64,000 nucleotides of DNA, from NCBI RefSeq assembly GCF_014287435.1, contig NZ_JACOPG010000003.1:62001-126000 (forward strand), in the 5' to 3' direction. Under the pieces are notes generated by a model. The model searched no databases. It was not told where the DNA came from and saw nothing but the letters and a program-made list of their open reading frames with translations. The position numbers and the translations under genes are program-made. Below, one piece after another: positions 17,116-25,692 of this stretch (positions are counted from its first letter, which is position 1; each line of letters begins with the position of its first letter). This DNA comes from Roseburia lenta. Lineage in GTDB: Bacteria > Bacillota > Clostridia > Lachnospirales > Lachnospiraceae.

Positions 17116-17228
17116 GACGGACATATAGAAAAATTCGTAGCCTTGTTATCCTATAGTTGTGGTATAGTATAAAGTGCTGATAAAATAGCAGGCAAACCTA
17201 TATAGGCAAGGAACAGAGGAGGTTTACG

Positions 17229-18398
17229 ATGAAGTACGATTTTGATCAAGTGGTAGACAGACGAAATACCAATAGTTATAAATGGAATGTAAAAGAAAAT
17301 GAACTGCCGATGTGGGTCGCAGATATGGACTTTCCGGCAGCACCGGAGATCCGCAAGGCTTTGCAGGAACGCCTGGATCATGGAGTGTTTGGCTATGCCG
17401 ATCTGCCGGAGGAGTGGTATGATGCTTATATCAACTGGTGGGGCAGACGCCATGGCTTTACGATCGAAAAGGACTGGCTGCTTTTTTCTACAGGAGTCCT
17501 GCCATCCCTTTCGTCCATTGTGCGCAAATTGACGACACCGGCGGAGAATGTTCTCGTCATGACACCGGTTTATAATCATTTCTTTTCTTCTATATTAAAT
17601 AATGGAAGAAATGCACTGGAGAGCCTTCTGGTTTATGAAGATGGAGCCTATCATATTGACTTTGCAGATCTGGAGGCAAAACTTGCAGATCCGCAGACGT
17701 CCATGATGATCCTTTGCAATCCGCAAAATCCGGCAGGCATCATCTGGGATCGTGCGACCTTGGCGCGTATCGGAGAACTTTGTACCAAGCACGGTGTGCT
17801 TGTGGTTTCCGATGAGATCCACTGCGATCTGACCGATCCGGGCAAGGAATACATTCCTTTTGCGTCCGTAAATGAGACATGCCGGGATAATAGCATTACC
17901 TGTATCGCACCGACCAAGACTTTCAATCTGGCAGGCTTGCAGACATCTGCTATCGTCGTGCCAAATCCTTGGATCCGTCATAAGGTATGGCGTGGCATCA
18001 ATACGGATGAAGTCGCTGAGCCAAATGTATTTGCGGTGACAGGGGCTGTAGCAGCATTTGACCAGGGGGCAGACTGGTTGGATCAGTTGCGGAATTACAT
18101 TTATGAAAATAAGAAAACAGTCGCAGAATTTGTGGAAAATCAGATACCGGATCTGTATCTGCTGCCATCGGAGGCAACCTATCTTTTGTGGCTGGATTGC
18201 AGTAAGATCGCGGCAGACAGTCAGGAATTTGCAGATTATCTGCGCGAGGAGACCGGACTTTTTGTTTCCCACGGTGTCCAGTACCGCGGGGACGGAAGAT
18301 CCTTCCTGCGTCTTAATATCGCCTGCCCGAAAGCGACGCTTCTGGATGGACTGGCACGTTTAAAAGCAGGTGTCCTATCCTATAAAGAGCAAAGATAA
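17229..18398 (+). CDS. MalY/PatB-type PLP aminotransferase (cystathionine beta-lyase)
   Basis: A 389-residue fold-type I PLP enzyme. The start KYDFDQVVDRRNTNSYKWN and LPMWVADMDFPAAPEI are the MalY/PatB signature; the substrate-binding VLVMTPVYNHFF and NPQNPAG blocks are present, and the PLP lysine lies in APTKTFNLAG (Lys230). These enzymes split cystathionine or cysteine to pyruvate, ammonia and homocysteine or sulfide. AGAGGAGG precedes the ATG. A CCTATATAGG palindrome (17204-17213) lies just upstream and could be regulatory. It is followed 32 bases later by the DUF3737 gene. Confidence 0.93.
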   Translation: MKYDFDQVVDRRNTNSYKWNVKENELPMWVADMDFPAAPEIRKALQERLDHGVFGYADLPEEWYDAYINWWGRRHGFTIEKDWLLFSTGVLPSLSSIVRKLTTPAENVLVMTPVYNHFFSSILNNGRNALESLLVYEDGAYHIDFADLEAKLADPQTSMMILCNPQNPAGIIWDRATLARIGELCTKHGVLVVSDEIHCDLTDPGKEYIPFASVNETCRDNSITCIAPTKTFNLAGLQTSAIVVPNPWIRHKVWRGINTDEVAEPNVFAVTGAVAAFDQGADWLDQLRNYIYENKKTVAEFVENQIPDLYLLPSEATYLLWLDCSKIAADSQEFADYLREETGLFVSHGVQYRGDGRSFLRLNIACPKATLLDGLARLKAGVLSYKEQR

Positions 18399-18430
18399 GA
18401 AAGATAGAAAAGACAAAAGAGGTAGAAAGA

Positions 18431-19282
18431 ATGAGTGATGTAAAAGAGATCAGACAGGCATATTATGAGGGCGAACGTTCTTTATTCGGTTCCCATCATG
18501 TCAACATATACGATACGGTATTCGGTGAAGGTGAATCGCCGCTCAAGGAGAGTTCCGACCTGTATTTAGAGCATGTATTGTTCCAGTGGAAATACCCGCT
18601 CTGGTATTGTAAAAATGTCGAAGTCAAGGACTGTACCTGGTATGACATGGCAAGAGCAGGCATCTGGTATACCGATCATATCAGCATGACCAATACGACC
18701 ATTGAGGCACCGAAGAATTTGCGCCGCGCCAATGACGTGACCTTAAATAATGTATTTTTCCCACATGCGGAGGAGACACTTTGGAACTGCGATCATGTTG
18801 TCATGAACCAGGTCAGCGCCAAAGGCGATTATTTTGCCATGGGAACCGACAATATGGAGATCGATGGCTTGCATCTGGTCGGAAATTATAGTTTTGACGG
18901 CTGTCACAATGTGACTATCCGTAATTCTAATATCCTGTCTAAGGATGCTTTTTGGAACAGTGAAAATATCACGGTCTATGACTCCTTTATCTCAGGAGAA
19001 TATCTGGGCTGGAATGCCAAAAATCTGACACTGATCAACTGTACGATCGAGAGTTTACAGGGTATGTGTTATATTGACAATCTGGTCATGAAGAACTGCA
19101 AACTTCTGCATACGACGCTTGCTTTTGAATATTCTACGGTGGACGCAGAGATCACCAGCAAGATCGACAGTGTGATCAACCCGACATCAGGGCAGATCAC
19201 AGCAGAATCCATCGACGAACTGATCCTGGAAAAAGATAAGGTCGACCCATCAAAGACAAAGATCATCTGTAAAAAAGACTAA
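18431..19282 (+). CDS. DUF3737 family protein
   Basis: A 283-residue soluble protein with repeated short strands of the type 'NVEVKDCTW', 'NDVTLNNVFF', 'NVTIRNSNIL', 'NLTLINCTI', about 20-22 residues apart, which form a right-handed beta-helix. It matches the DUF3737 family of Firmicutes, whose function is unknown. No signal peptide. It follows the aminotransferase gene by 32 bases and is probably co-transcribed, and precedes the PBP gene by 45 bases. Confidence 0.88.
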   Translation: MSDVKEIRQAYYEGERSLFGSHHVNIYDTVFGEGESPLKESSDLYLEHVLFQWKYPLWYCKNVEVKDCTWYDMARAGIWYTDHISMTNTTIEAPKNLRRANDVTLNNVFFPHAEETLWNCDHVVMNQVSAKGDYFAMGTDNMEIDGLHLVGNYSFDGCHNVTIRNSNILSKDAFWNSENITVYDSFISGEYLGWNAKNLTLINCTIESLQGMCYIDNLVMKNCKLLHTTLAFEYSTVDAEITSKIDSVINPTSGQITAESIDELILEKDKVDPSKTKIICKKD

Positions 19283-19327
19283 TTTTAATGCCTTGTGTCG
19301 TTTGGGGCTAACGTGTAAAATAAGAGC

Positions 19328-21370
19328 ATGAAAAAACGCAGGAAAAAAACACGTTCCCAAAAGATATGGGGCTTTTTAAAATTTCAAATGATATTGATGC
19401 TGCTGGTGGTAGCGGCAGTGGCTTATTATTATGCGGGAGGCTATGCTGCCAAGGTCAGTGCCATGAAAACGGAGGCGGTCAGCCTGGTTTCCCATTCCTC
19501 CAAGGATACTTTCCGCAAGAACCAGACCAGTATTGCCTACGATGTCAATGGTACTACCCTGTCGGTGCTCAAAGGGGAAAAGGATGTCTACTACATAGAA
19601 TACGAAGACATTCCTGTCTACATCAAGCAGGCAATCATCAGTACCGAGGATAAGCGCTTTTACAAGCACAAGGGAATTGATTACCGGGGCATTATGCGTG
19701 CCATTATCGCCATGATCCAGGACGGTGAGGTGACCCAGGGCGGAAGTACCATTACCCAGCAGTTGGCGCGTACGGTCTTTCTTTCCAACGAAAAGACCTG
19801 GGAACGAAAGATCGAGGAAATGTATATTGCGGTAGAACTGGAAAAGAAATATACCAAAGAGGATATTTTGGAGTTCTACCTCAATAATGTGTATTTTGCC
19901 AATGGTTACTATGGGATCGAGGCGGCGGCGCAGGGCTATTTTGGCACAGATGTCAGCCATCTGTCCCTTTCACAGATGATCTATCTGTGCGCCATTCCCA
20001 ACAATCCGACCTTATACAATCCTTTGACCAACTCGGATAAGACGGAAGCAAGACGGGATCGTATCTTAAAATCCATGCTGGAAGACAAGGTCATCTCGGA
20101 AAATTCCTACGAGACGGCAAAGGCGGAAAAGATCGAGACGGTGCAAAAGGATGAGATCAAGAATAACTACGCGGAGACCTTTACCTATTATTGTGCGACC
20201 CGCGCGCTGATGGAACTGGAGGGCTTTGAGTTTCAGACGGTATTTTCGGATGATGCGGAAAAAGAAGCCTACGACCGCGAGTATCAGACGCTCTATGATG
20301 AATGTAATGCCAAATTATTTACCGGAGGCTACCGCATTTATACCTCACTGGATCTGGAGGCGCAGAGCCGGCTGCAGGCATCGATCGACTATATTTTAGG
20401 TGGCTTTGATGAAAAAAATGATGAGGGTATCTATACCTTGCAGGGGGCATCGGTCTGCATTGACAATACGACCGGCATGGTGCGTGCTATTGTGGGCGGG
20501 CGCAGTCAGGATGATGTCGAGGGCTATACATTAAACCGCGCTTTTCAGAGTTTCCGACAGCCGGGAAGTGCGATCAAGCCTTTGATTGTTTATACGCCGG
20601 CATTGGAGCGGGGCTATACACCGGATACCATTGTGGTCGACGAACCGATCGAGAATGGACCGGTCAATGGCGATGGTACTTATTCCGGGGCAATGACCCT
20701 CCGGCAGGCGGTTGCCCTTTCCAAGAATACGATTGCCTGGAAGATCTTTGAAGAGATCACACCGGAAGTGGGGATCTCCTATCTGGAATCCATGCAGTTT
20801 TCCAATCTGGATGCCAATGACAAGCGTCTGCCGGCATCTGTGGGCGGTTTTACCAATGGGGTATCTGCGCTGGAAATGGCAAAGGGATATGCAACGATCA
20901 AAAATGATGGCGGCTACCGCAATCCGACCTGTATCATCAAGATCACGGATGCGGATGGACAGGTGCTCTATCAGGCAGACCAGACCGCCAGTGTCGTTTA
21001 TAAAGAAAACGCCTGCCGTCAGATGACGGATATGCTGCAGACGGTCATCACTTCCGGCACCGGACGGGGCTATTCACTTGGCAATATGCCATGCGCCGGT
21101 AAGACGGGAACGACCAACGATAACAAGGATGGCTGGTTCGTCGGCTACACGCCATACTATACGACCAGTGTTTGGGTGGGCTATGACATCCCAAAAGAAG
21201 TGCCGGGACTGGGCGGAGGCACCTATCCGGGCAAGATCTGGTACTCCTTTATGTCCTGGCTGCATGAGGGATTGGAGCCGATCGACTTTGTGCATCCGCT
21301 GGATCAGACCCTGACCGATCTGGGACAGACGGATACAACAGAAAATGCCTTGCCAGAGACGGGCGAATGA
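19328..21370 (+). CDS. Class A penicillin-binding protein (PBP1a type)
   Basis: A 680-residue bifunctional peptidoglycan synthase. A basic N-terminus and one membrane helix (residues ~17-37) anchor it outside the cell. The GT51 glycosyltransferase domain has STEDKRFYKHKG (catalytic Glu107) and GGSTITQQLARTVFL. The transpeptidase domain has the SxxK active site QPGSAIKP (Ser414, Lys417), SKNT (SxN) and CAGKTGTTN (KTG, Lys592). It has a short Thr/Glu-rich tail (TTENALPETGE); the LPETG string is close to a sortase motif but no hydrophobic helix follows, so it is not a sorting signal. It is followed by a kinase gene 43 bases downstream. Confidence 0.95.
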   Translation: MKKRRKKTRSQKIWGFLKFQMILMLLVVAAVAYYYAGGYAAKVSAMKTEAVSLVSHSSKDTFRKNQTSIAYDVNGTTLSVLKGEKDVYYIEYEDIPVYIKQAIISTEDKRFYKHKGIDYRGIMRAIIAMIQDGEVTQGGSTITQQLARTVFLSNEKTWERKIEEMYIAVELEKKYTKEDILEFYLNNVYFANGYYGIEAAAQGYFGTDVSHLSLSQMIYLCAIPNNPTLYNPLTNSDKTEARRDRILKSMLEDKVISENSYETAKAEKIETVQKDEIKNNYAETFTYYCATRALMELEGFEFQTVFSDDAEKEAYDREYQTLYDECNAKLFTGGYRIYTSLDLEAQSRLQASIDYILGGFDEKNDEGIYTLQGASVCIDNTTGMVRAIVGGRSQDDVEGYTLNRAFQSFRQPGSAIKPLIVYTPALERGYTPDTIVVDEPIENGPVNGDGTYSGAMTLRQAVALSKNTIAWKIFEEITPEVGISYLESMQFSNLDANDKRLPASVGGFTNGVSALEMAKGYATIKNDGGYRNPTCIIKITDADGQVLYQADQTASVVYKENACRQMTDMLQTVITSGTGRGYSLGNMPCAGKTGTTNDNKDGWFVGYTPYYTTSVWVGYDIPKEVPGLGGGTYPGKIWYSFMSWLHEGLEPIDFVHPLDQTLTDLGQTDTTENALPETGE

Positions 21371-21413
21371 CATACAATGAAAGGCATGAGTGAGAAAGAC
21401 GGAGGAAGATAGC

Positions 21414-22355
21414 ATGAAAAAATACGGATTTGGCGCAGACGTAGGCGGAACTACGATCAAAATGGGACTTTTCGAGATGGATGGCACCTTAGTGGAAAAG
21501 TGGGAGATCCCGACAGATACGACAGAAAAAGGCGCACACATCTTACAGGATATCGCAGCCACAGTACATGGCAAGATGGTAGAAAATGATCTGACAAAGG
21601 ATATGGTTGAGGGTATCGGTATCGGTGTACCGGGAGCCGTAGACAAGGATGGCGTGGTCAACCGTGCCGTCAATCTTGGCTGGGATATCGTACCGCTGGC
21701 TGAGGAACTGGGCAAGTTGTCCGGTATGAAAGTAAAAGTTGGAAATGATGCCAATGTGGCAGCCCTGGGTGAAAACTGGATGGGCAGTGGAAAAGGCTAC
21801 AACAGCATTGTTATGGTAACACTGGGAACCGGTATTGGCGGTGGTATCATCATCGACGGCAATATCCTTACCGGAGCAAACGGAGCCGCAGGAGAGATCG
21901 GTCATATCGTTGTCAATGAGCAGGAGATCGAGGCGTGCAACTGCGGTCATTACGGTTGTATTGAGCAGTATGCATCTGCAACCGGTATCGTACGTATGGC
22001 AAAGCGTGCCCTTGCCGGAACGTCAGAAGGCAGTAAACTTCGCACTTTTGGGGAAGCTGTTTCCGCAAAGGATGTTTTTGACTGTGCAAGAGCAGGAGAT
22101 AAGGTGGCTTGCGACGTGGTTGACCAGGTCTGCGGTATGCTTGGCGCAACGCTGGCAAAGATCGGTTGCGTTGTCAACCCGGATGCCTTTATCATCGGAG
22201 GCGGTGTATCCCGCGCAGGACAGATTCTGATCGACGCTTTGCAGGAGCCGTTTAAGGCACAGGTCTTCCATGCCTGCAAGGACACACCGATCGTACTTGC
22301 AACGCTTGGAAATGACGCCGGTATCTATGGAGCCGTTCGTATGCTTTTATCTTAA
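21414..22355 (+). CDS. ROK-family glucokinase
   Basis: A 313-residue ROK sugar kinase: the N-terminal ATP loop GADVGGTTIKMGLF, the GVPGAVD and VGNDANVAALGE blocks, TLGTGIGGGIIIDG, and the zinc site GHIVVNEQEIEACNCGHYGCIE with CxCGxxGCxE. This matches ROK glucokinases of Firmicutes that phosphorylate glucose in the cytoplasm. The start MKKYGFGAD is preferred because GGAGGAAGATAGC precedes it; the frame continues 8 codons upstream without a ribosome site. It lies 43 bases after the PBP gene. Confidence 0.93.
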   Translation: MKKYGFGADVGGTTIKMGLFEMDGTLVEKWEIPTDTTEKGAHILQDIAATVHGKMVENDLTKDMVEGIGIGVPGAVDKDGVVNRAVNLGWDIVPLAEELGKLSGMKVKVGNDANVAALGENWMGSGKGYNSIVMVTLGTGIGGGIIIDGNILTGANGAAGEIGHIVVNEQEIEACNCGHYGCIEQYASATGIVRMAKRALAGTSEGSKLRTFGEAVSAKDVFDCARAGDKVACDVVDQVCGMLGATLAKIGCVVNPDAFIIGGGVSRAGQILIDALQEPFKAQVFHACKDTPIVLATLGNDAGIYGAVRMLLS

Positions 22356-22377
22356 TGAAAAAAATTAGGAAAAAGGC

Positions 22378-22406
22378 TGGAAATTTATTTTTAGATGTAT
22401 TATAAT
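22378..22406 (+). promoter_or_regulatory. Promoter of tRNA-Pro
   Basis: TATAAT (22401-22406) with a weak -35 (TGGAAA, 22378-22383) 17 bases upstream; start would fall ~35 bases before the tRNA. Confidence 0.55.
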
Positions 22407-22448
22407 AGCAAGGCAGTTCACGATAAGGACTGTCTTGCATATACAAGA

Positions 22449-22522
22449 CGGCGCGTGGCTCAGTTTGGTAGAGCGCTGCGTTCGGGACGCAGAGGTCGCA
22501 GGTTCAAATCCTGTCGCGCCGA
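22449..22522 (+). tRNA. tRNA-Pro (anticodon CGG)
   Basis: A full cloverleaf is visible: acceptor CGGCGCG/CGCGCCG, D arm GCTC-AGTTTGGTA-GAGC, anticodon stem CTGCG/CGCAG with loop TTCGGGA (anticodon CGG, reads CCG), T arm GCAGG-TTCAAAT-CCTGT, discriminator A. CCA is not encoded. Confidence 0.95.
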
Positions 22523-22526
22523 TTTT

Positions 22527-22565
22527 AAAAACCCCACAGATTGTATCAGATCTGTGGGGTTTCGT
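22527..22565 (+). terminator. Terminator after tRNA-Pro
   Basis: AAACCCCACAGAT pairs with ATCTGTGGGGTTT around a loop of 8 bases, followed by a T-rich tail. Confidence 0.88.
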
Positions 22566-22582
22566 TTGTCTATGTAAGAATT

Positions 22583-23146
22583 TTAGGCTTCTTTTTCGAT
22601 GATGCCGCTGTAGCCTTTGGCAATGATCATGCTGGCGTATTCGATGAGTTCGTCGAGCGGAATCGGTCTGCCGTTCTTTAACCAGTTACGGTAGATAAAG
22701 GTAATACAGATTGAATAAGAACGAACGATATCCGGGTGCTTTGTCATCTCAAAGAACCTGGAAAAGGCATTGCTCTTTAACACAGCATCTGTGACATCCT
22801 CATAGAAGAAATAATAATGGGAATCACAGAGGAGTTTCTGCTGTACCTCATCACATTCATCCAGATAGTGATAAAAATTGTCGACACAGCCTGCAACATC
22901 CATCTGCTCTGCACTCATGCGGACATTTTGTAAAATGTGGTCTACGATCTCCTGCTCTACTTCTTTGACCAGATCGTCCAAAGAAGAATAGTGTAAATAA
23001 AATGTCTTGCGGTTGATCTCAGCCAGATCTGTCAACTCGGTAATGGAAATGTCAGAATAGTTCTTGGTCAATACCAACTCGTAAAATGCACTACGAATGG
23101 CTTTCAGTGTTCTGCGGACACGTAAGTCCTTGCTTGTGTGTTCCAT
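22583..23146 (-). CDS. TetR-family transcriptional regulator
   Basis: A 187-residue repressor-type protein. The N-terminal helix-turn-helix is RVRRTLKAIRSAFYELV ... ISITELTDLAEINRKTFYLHY; the C-terminal ligand domain (~60-187) is helical and not recognisable by substrate. The start MEHTSKD is chosen because AGGAGG lies 7 bases upstream. It is divergent from the MarR-ABC operon with 302 bases between them; it could regulate that operon in addition to or instead of MarR. Confidence 0.88.
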   Translation of the reverse strand: MEHTSKDLRVRRTLKAIRSAFYELVLTKNYSDISITELTDLAEINRKTFYLHYSSLDDLVKEVEQEIVDHILQNVRMSAEQMDVAGCVDNFYHYLDECDEVQQKLLCDSHYYFFYEDVTDAVLKSNAFSRFFEMTKHPDIVRSYSICITFIYRNWLKNGRPIPLDELIEYASMIIAKGYSGIIEKEA

Positions 23147-23327
23147 TGGTACCCCTCCTGCATTTTGCAAATAATAATATAGGCATTATACATTATTTTG
23201 CCCAAATATACAACAAGTGAGTAGAAAGTATCATAAGAAAAAGAAATGTATAGAATCCGACAGGGGCTTATGGCAATTTGACCAAGAGACAAGGGAGAAA
23301 AAATAAGTTTTTGTAGAAATTATCCTC

Positions 23328-23405
23328 TTGCAAAGAAAAGGCAATCGCTCTATAATAGTTCGAAACCGAACAGTTCAGAAACGAACAGTTTGGTGTTGAA
23401 CTATT
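23328..23405 (+). promoter_or_regulatory. MarR-ABC operon promoter with operator-like repeats
   Basis: TTGCAA (23328-23333), 17 bases, TATAAT (23351-23356). Immediately downstream, between ~23358 and 23405, the motif GAAAC-GAACAGTT occurs twice (with and without an extra C), together with outward half sites GTTC and GAAC. The arrangement over the transcription start is typical of repression by the MarR product of the operon. The rest of the 302-base interval 23147-23448 shows nothing else clear. Confidence 0.6.
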
Positions 23406-23448
23406 AACAAAGATTAAGAAACGGGTGCTTGGCATCAAGGAGGAGAAA

Positions 23449-23934
23449 GTGAGAAATGAAGAACAGATAGGCTATCAGATCAAAGAATTAAGTCGTCTTT
23501 TGGATAAGAATATCTGGCAGAAAAGCATCCTGAATGCCGGTGTGGATACGGTCACAGCCACACATGGCTGGATGATCGGTTATCTTTATCATCACAGGGA
23601 TCGGGAGATTTTTCAAAAGGATATGGAGGCTGATTTTCATATGGCAAAGTCCTCTGTGACAGCAGCCTTACAGAGTCTTGAGAAGAACGGTTACATCAAG
23701 CGTGTTTCTGTGGAGTGGGATGCCCGTCTGAAAAAGATTGAACTGACCGAGGCCGGGATTAAGTTCCATGACAATATTGAGATCAGTATTGACAGCATGG
23801 AAGAAAGACTGGTGGTCGGGCTGAGCAAACAACAAAAGGAAGATCTCTTTGCCATGTTGAGCCAGATTAAGAAACAACTGGAGGCGGAGATCGCTTCCGA
23901 TGGAGAAAAAATAGGAAAGGAAAGGAAAAAATAA
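23449..23934 (+). CDS. MarR-family transcriptional regulator
   Basis: A 161-residue winged-helix regulator. The DNA-binding part is ADFHMAKSSVTAALQSLEKNGYIKRV with the wing around WDARLKKIELTEAG, flanked by dimerisation helices. The start GTG at 23449 follows AAGGAGGAGAAA; the frame is open 8 codons further up at another GTG without a ribosome site. Its stop overlaps the start of the first ABC half transporter (TAATG), so it is the first gene of a three-gene exporter operon and is probably its ligand-responsive repressor. Confidence 0.92.
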   Translation: MRNEEQIGYQIKELSRLLDKNIWQKSILNAGVDTVTATHGWMIGYLYHHRDREIFQKDMEADFHMAKSSVTAALQSLEKNGYIKRVSVEWDARLKKIELTEAGIKFHDNIEISIDSMEERLVVGLSKQQKEDLFAMLSQIKKQLEAEIASDGEKIGKERKK

Positions 23935-25691
23935 TGCATGTATTAAAAACATTACTTGCACAGGTAAAAGAATTTACCAGAGATTCGATACTGACACCGA
24001 TCTTTATGCTTGTGGAAGTGGCAATGGAAATGGTCATCCCGCTATTGATGGCATCCATCATTGATGAAGGTGTCAACAAGGGAGATATGCACCATATCTT
24101 TGTCATCGGTGCTTACATGATCTTAGCAGCCCTCGTTGGACTCTGGGCTGGTATGATGGGAGGAAAATACGGAGCAAGGGCGTCTGCCGGATTTGCCAGA
24201 AACCTGCGTAAATCCATGTTTGCCAATATCCAGACCTTCTCCTTTGAGAATATCGATAAATATTCTACGGCGGGTCTGGTCACCAGACTGACAACCGATG
24301 TGACAAACTTACAGAACTCTTATCAGATGATCCTGCGTATGGGTATGCGTGCACCGGCAAGTCTGATCGTTGCCATGATCATGTCCTTATACATCAGCCC
24401 GCGTCTGGCAAGTGTATATCTGATCGCAGTTTTGATTCTTGCTTGTGTCCTCTTTTTGATCATTTCACGCGTGACCAAGATCTTCGATTATGTATTTAAG
24501 AAATATGATGACTTGAATGCCAGCGTGCAGGAAAATATTTCCGGTATCCGTGTTGTTAAGGCATATGTGCGAGAAGATTTTGAAAAAGAAAAATTTCAGA
24601 AGGCAAGTGGAAATATCTACAAGTTCTTATTAAAAGCAGAACGTATTCTTGCCTGCAATGCACCGGTCATGATGACAACGGTTTATACCTGTATCCTGCT
24701 TATCAGTTGGCTGGGAGCAAAGATGATCGTGACCTCTACCTTTACCACAGGTGAACTCATGAGTATGCTTACCTATTGTATGAATATCCTGGGCAGTCTG
24801 ATGATGCTCTCTATGGTATTTGTTATGATCACCATGAGTGTGGCAAATGCCAACCGTGTGGCAGAAGTCTTAAATGAAAAAGCAACGATCGTGAATCCGG
24901 AAAATCCGGTCATGGAAGTGCCAAACGGAGATATTGATTTCGATCATGTCAATTTTGCATACAAAAAGGATGCAGAAGAATTTGTGTTGGAAGATATCGA
25001 CCTTCATATTAAACGTGGTGAGACCATCGGCGTTTTGGGTGGAACCGGTAGTGCCAAATCTACACTGGTCAACCTGATCTCGCGTCTGTATGATGTGACG
25101 GAAGGAAAAGTCCGGGTCGGCGATATTGATGTGCGCGACTACGATCTGGAAGTCATCCGTAATCAGGTATCTGTTGTTTTACAGAACAATGTCCTTTTCT
25201 CAGGAACCATCTATGAGAACCTGCGCTGGGGAAGTGAAAATGCGACGGACGAGGAGTGCCAAAAGGCTTGTAAACTTGCCTGTGCAGACGAGTTTATCGA
25301 GCGTTTCCCGGACGGCTATGATACATATATCGAGCAGGGAGGCAGCAATGTTTCCGGTGGACAGCGTCAGAGACTTTGTATTGCCAGAGCCTTGTTGAAG
25401 CAGCCCAAGGTATTGATCTTGGATGACAGTACCAGTGCGGTCGATACGGCGACAGATGCCAAGATTCGTAAGGCTTTCCGTGAGGAGATCCCGGGTACGA
25501 CCAAACTGATCATCGCACAGCGTATCTCCTCCGTACAGGATGCAGACCGTATCGTTGTGATGGATAATGGCCGCATTGATGGCATTGGCACCCATGAGGA
25601 ATTACTGGAAAGCAATGCGATCTATCGTGATGTATATGAATCCCAGACCGGCGGCGGTTCGGGCGATTTTGATGAGAAGGAGGGTGAGTAA
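23934..25691 (+). CDS. ABC exporter half-transporter, degenerate-site subunit
   Basis: A 585-residue type IV ABC exporter subunit: six membrane helices (1-~320) and a nucleotide-binding domain (~335-585). Walker A is GGTGSAKST with Ala374 in the place of the last Gly and Lys375 kept; the signature NVSGGQRQR is intact; Walker B ends in LILDDSTS with Asp498 where the catalytic Glu belongs; the switch His is Gln529 (IIAQRISS). This is the pattern of the catalytically weak half of a heterodimeric exporter. The partner, which follows with a one-base gap, has the canonical residues. Substrate unknown; MarR control suggests a drug or metabolite. Confidence 0.94.
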   Translation: MHVLKTLLAQVKEFTRDSILTPIFMLVEVAMEMVIPLLMASIIDEGVNKGDMHHIFVIGAYMILAALVGLWAGMMGGKYGARASAGFARNLRKSMFANIQTFSFENIDKYSTAGLVTRLTTDVTNLQNSYQMILRMGMRAPASLIVAMIMSLYISPRLASVYLIAVLILACVLFLIISRVTKIFDYVFKKYDDLNASVQENISGIRVVKAYVREDFEKEKFQKASGNIYKFLLKAERILACNAPVMMTTVYTCILLISWLGAKMIVTSTFTTGELMSMLTYCMNILGSLMMLSMVFVMITMSVANANRVAEVLNEKATIVNPENPVMEVPNGDIDFDHVNFAYKKDAEEFVLEDIDLHIKRGETIGVLGGTGSAKSTLVNLISRLYDVTEGKVRVGDIDVRDYDLEVIRNQVSVVLQNNVLFSGTIYENLRWGSENATDEECQKACKLACADEFIERFPDGYDTYIEQGGSNVSGGQRQRLCIARALLKQPKVLILDDSTSAVDTATDAKIRKAFREEIPGTTKLIIAQRISSVQDADRIVVMDNGRIDGIGTHEELLESNAIYRDVYESQTGGGSGDFDEKEGE

Positions 25692-25692
25692 T

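Noticed and set aside
21340..21370. LPXTG sorting signal at the PBP end (LPETG)
   Set aside because: No hydrophobic helix or basic tail follows; the protein ends there.
25035..25062. Inactivation of the ABC subunit by the Walker A Ala
   Set aside because: The Lys and Ser/Thr are kept, and such changes are usual in the weak half of heterodimeric exporters; the frame is intact.
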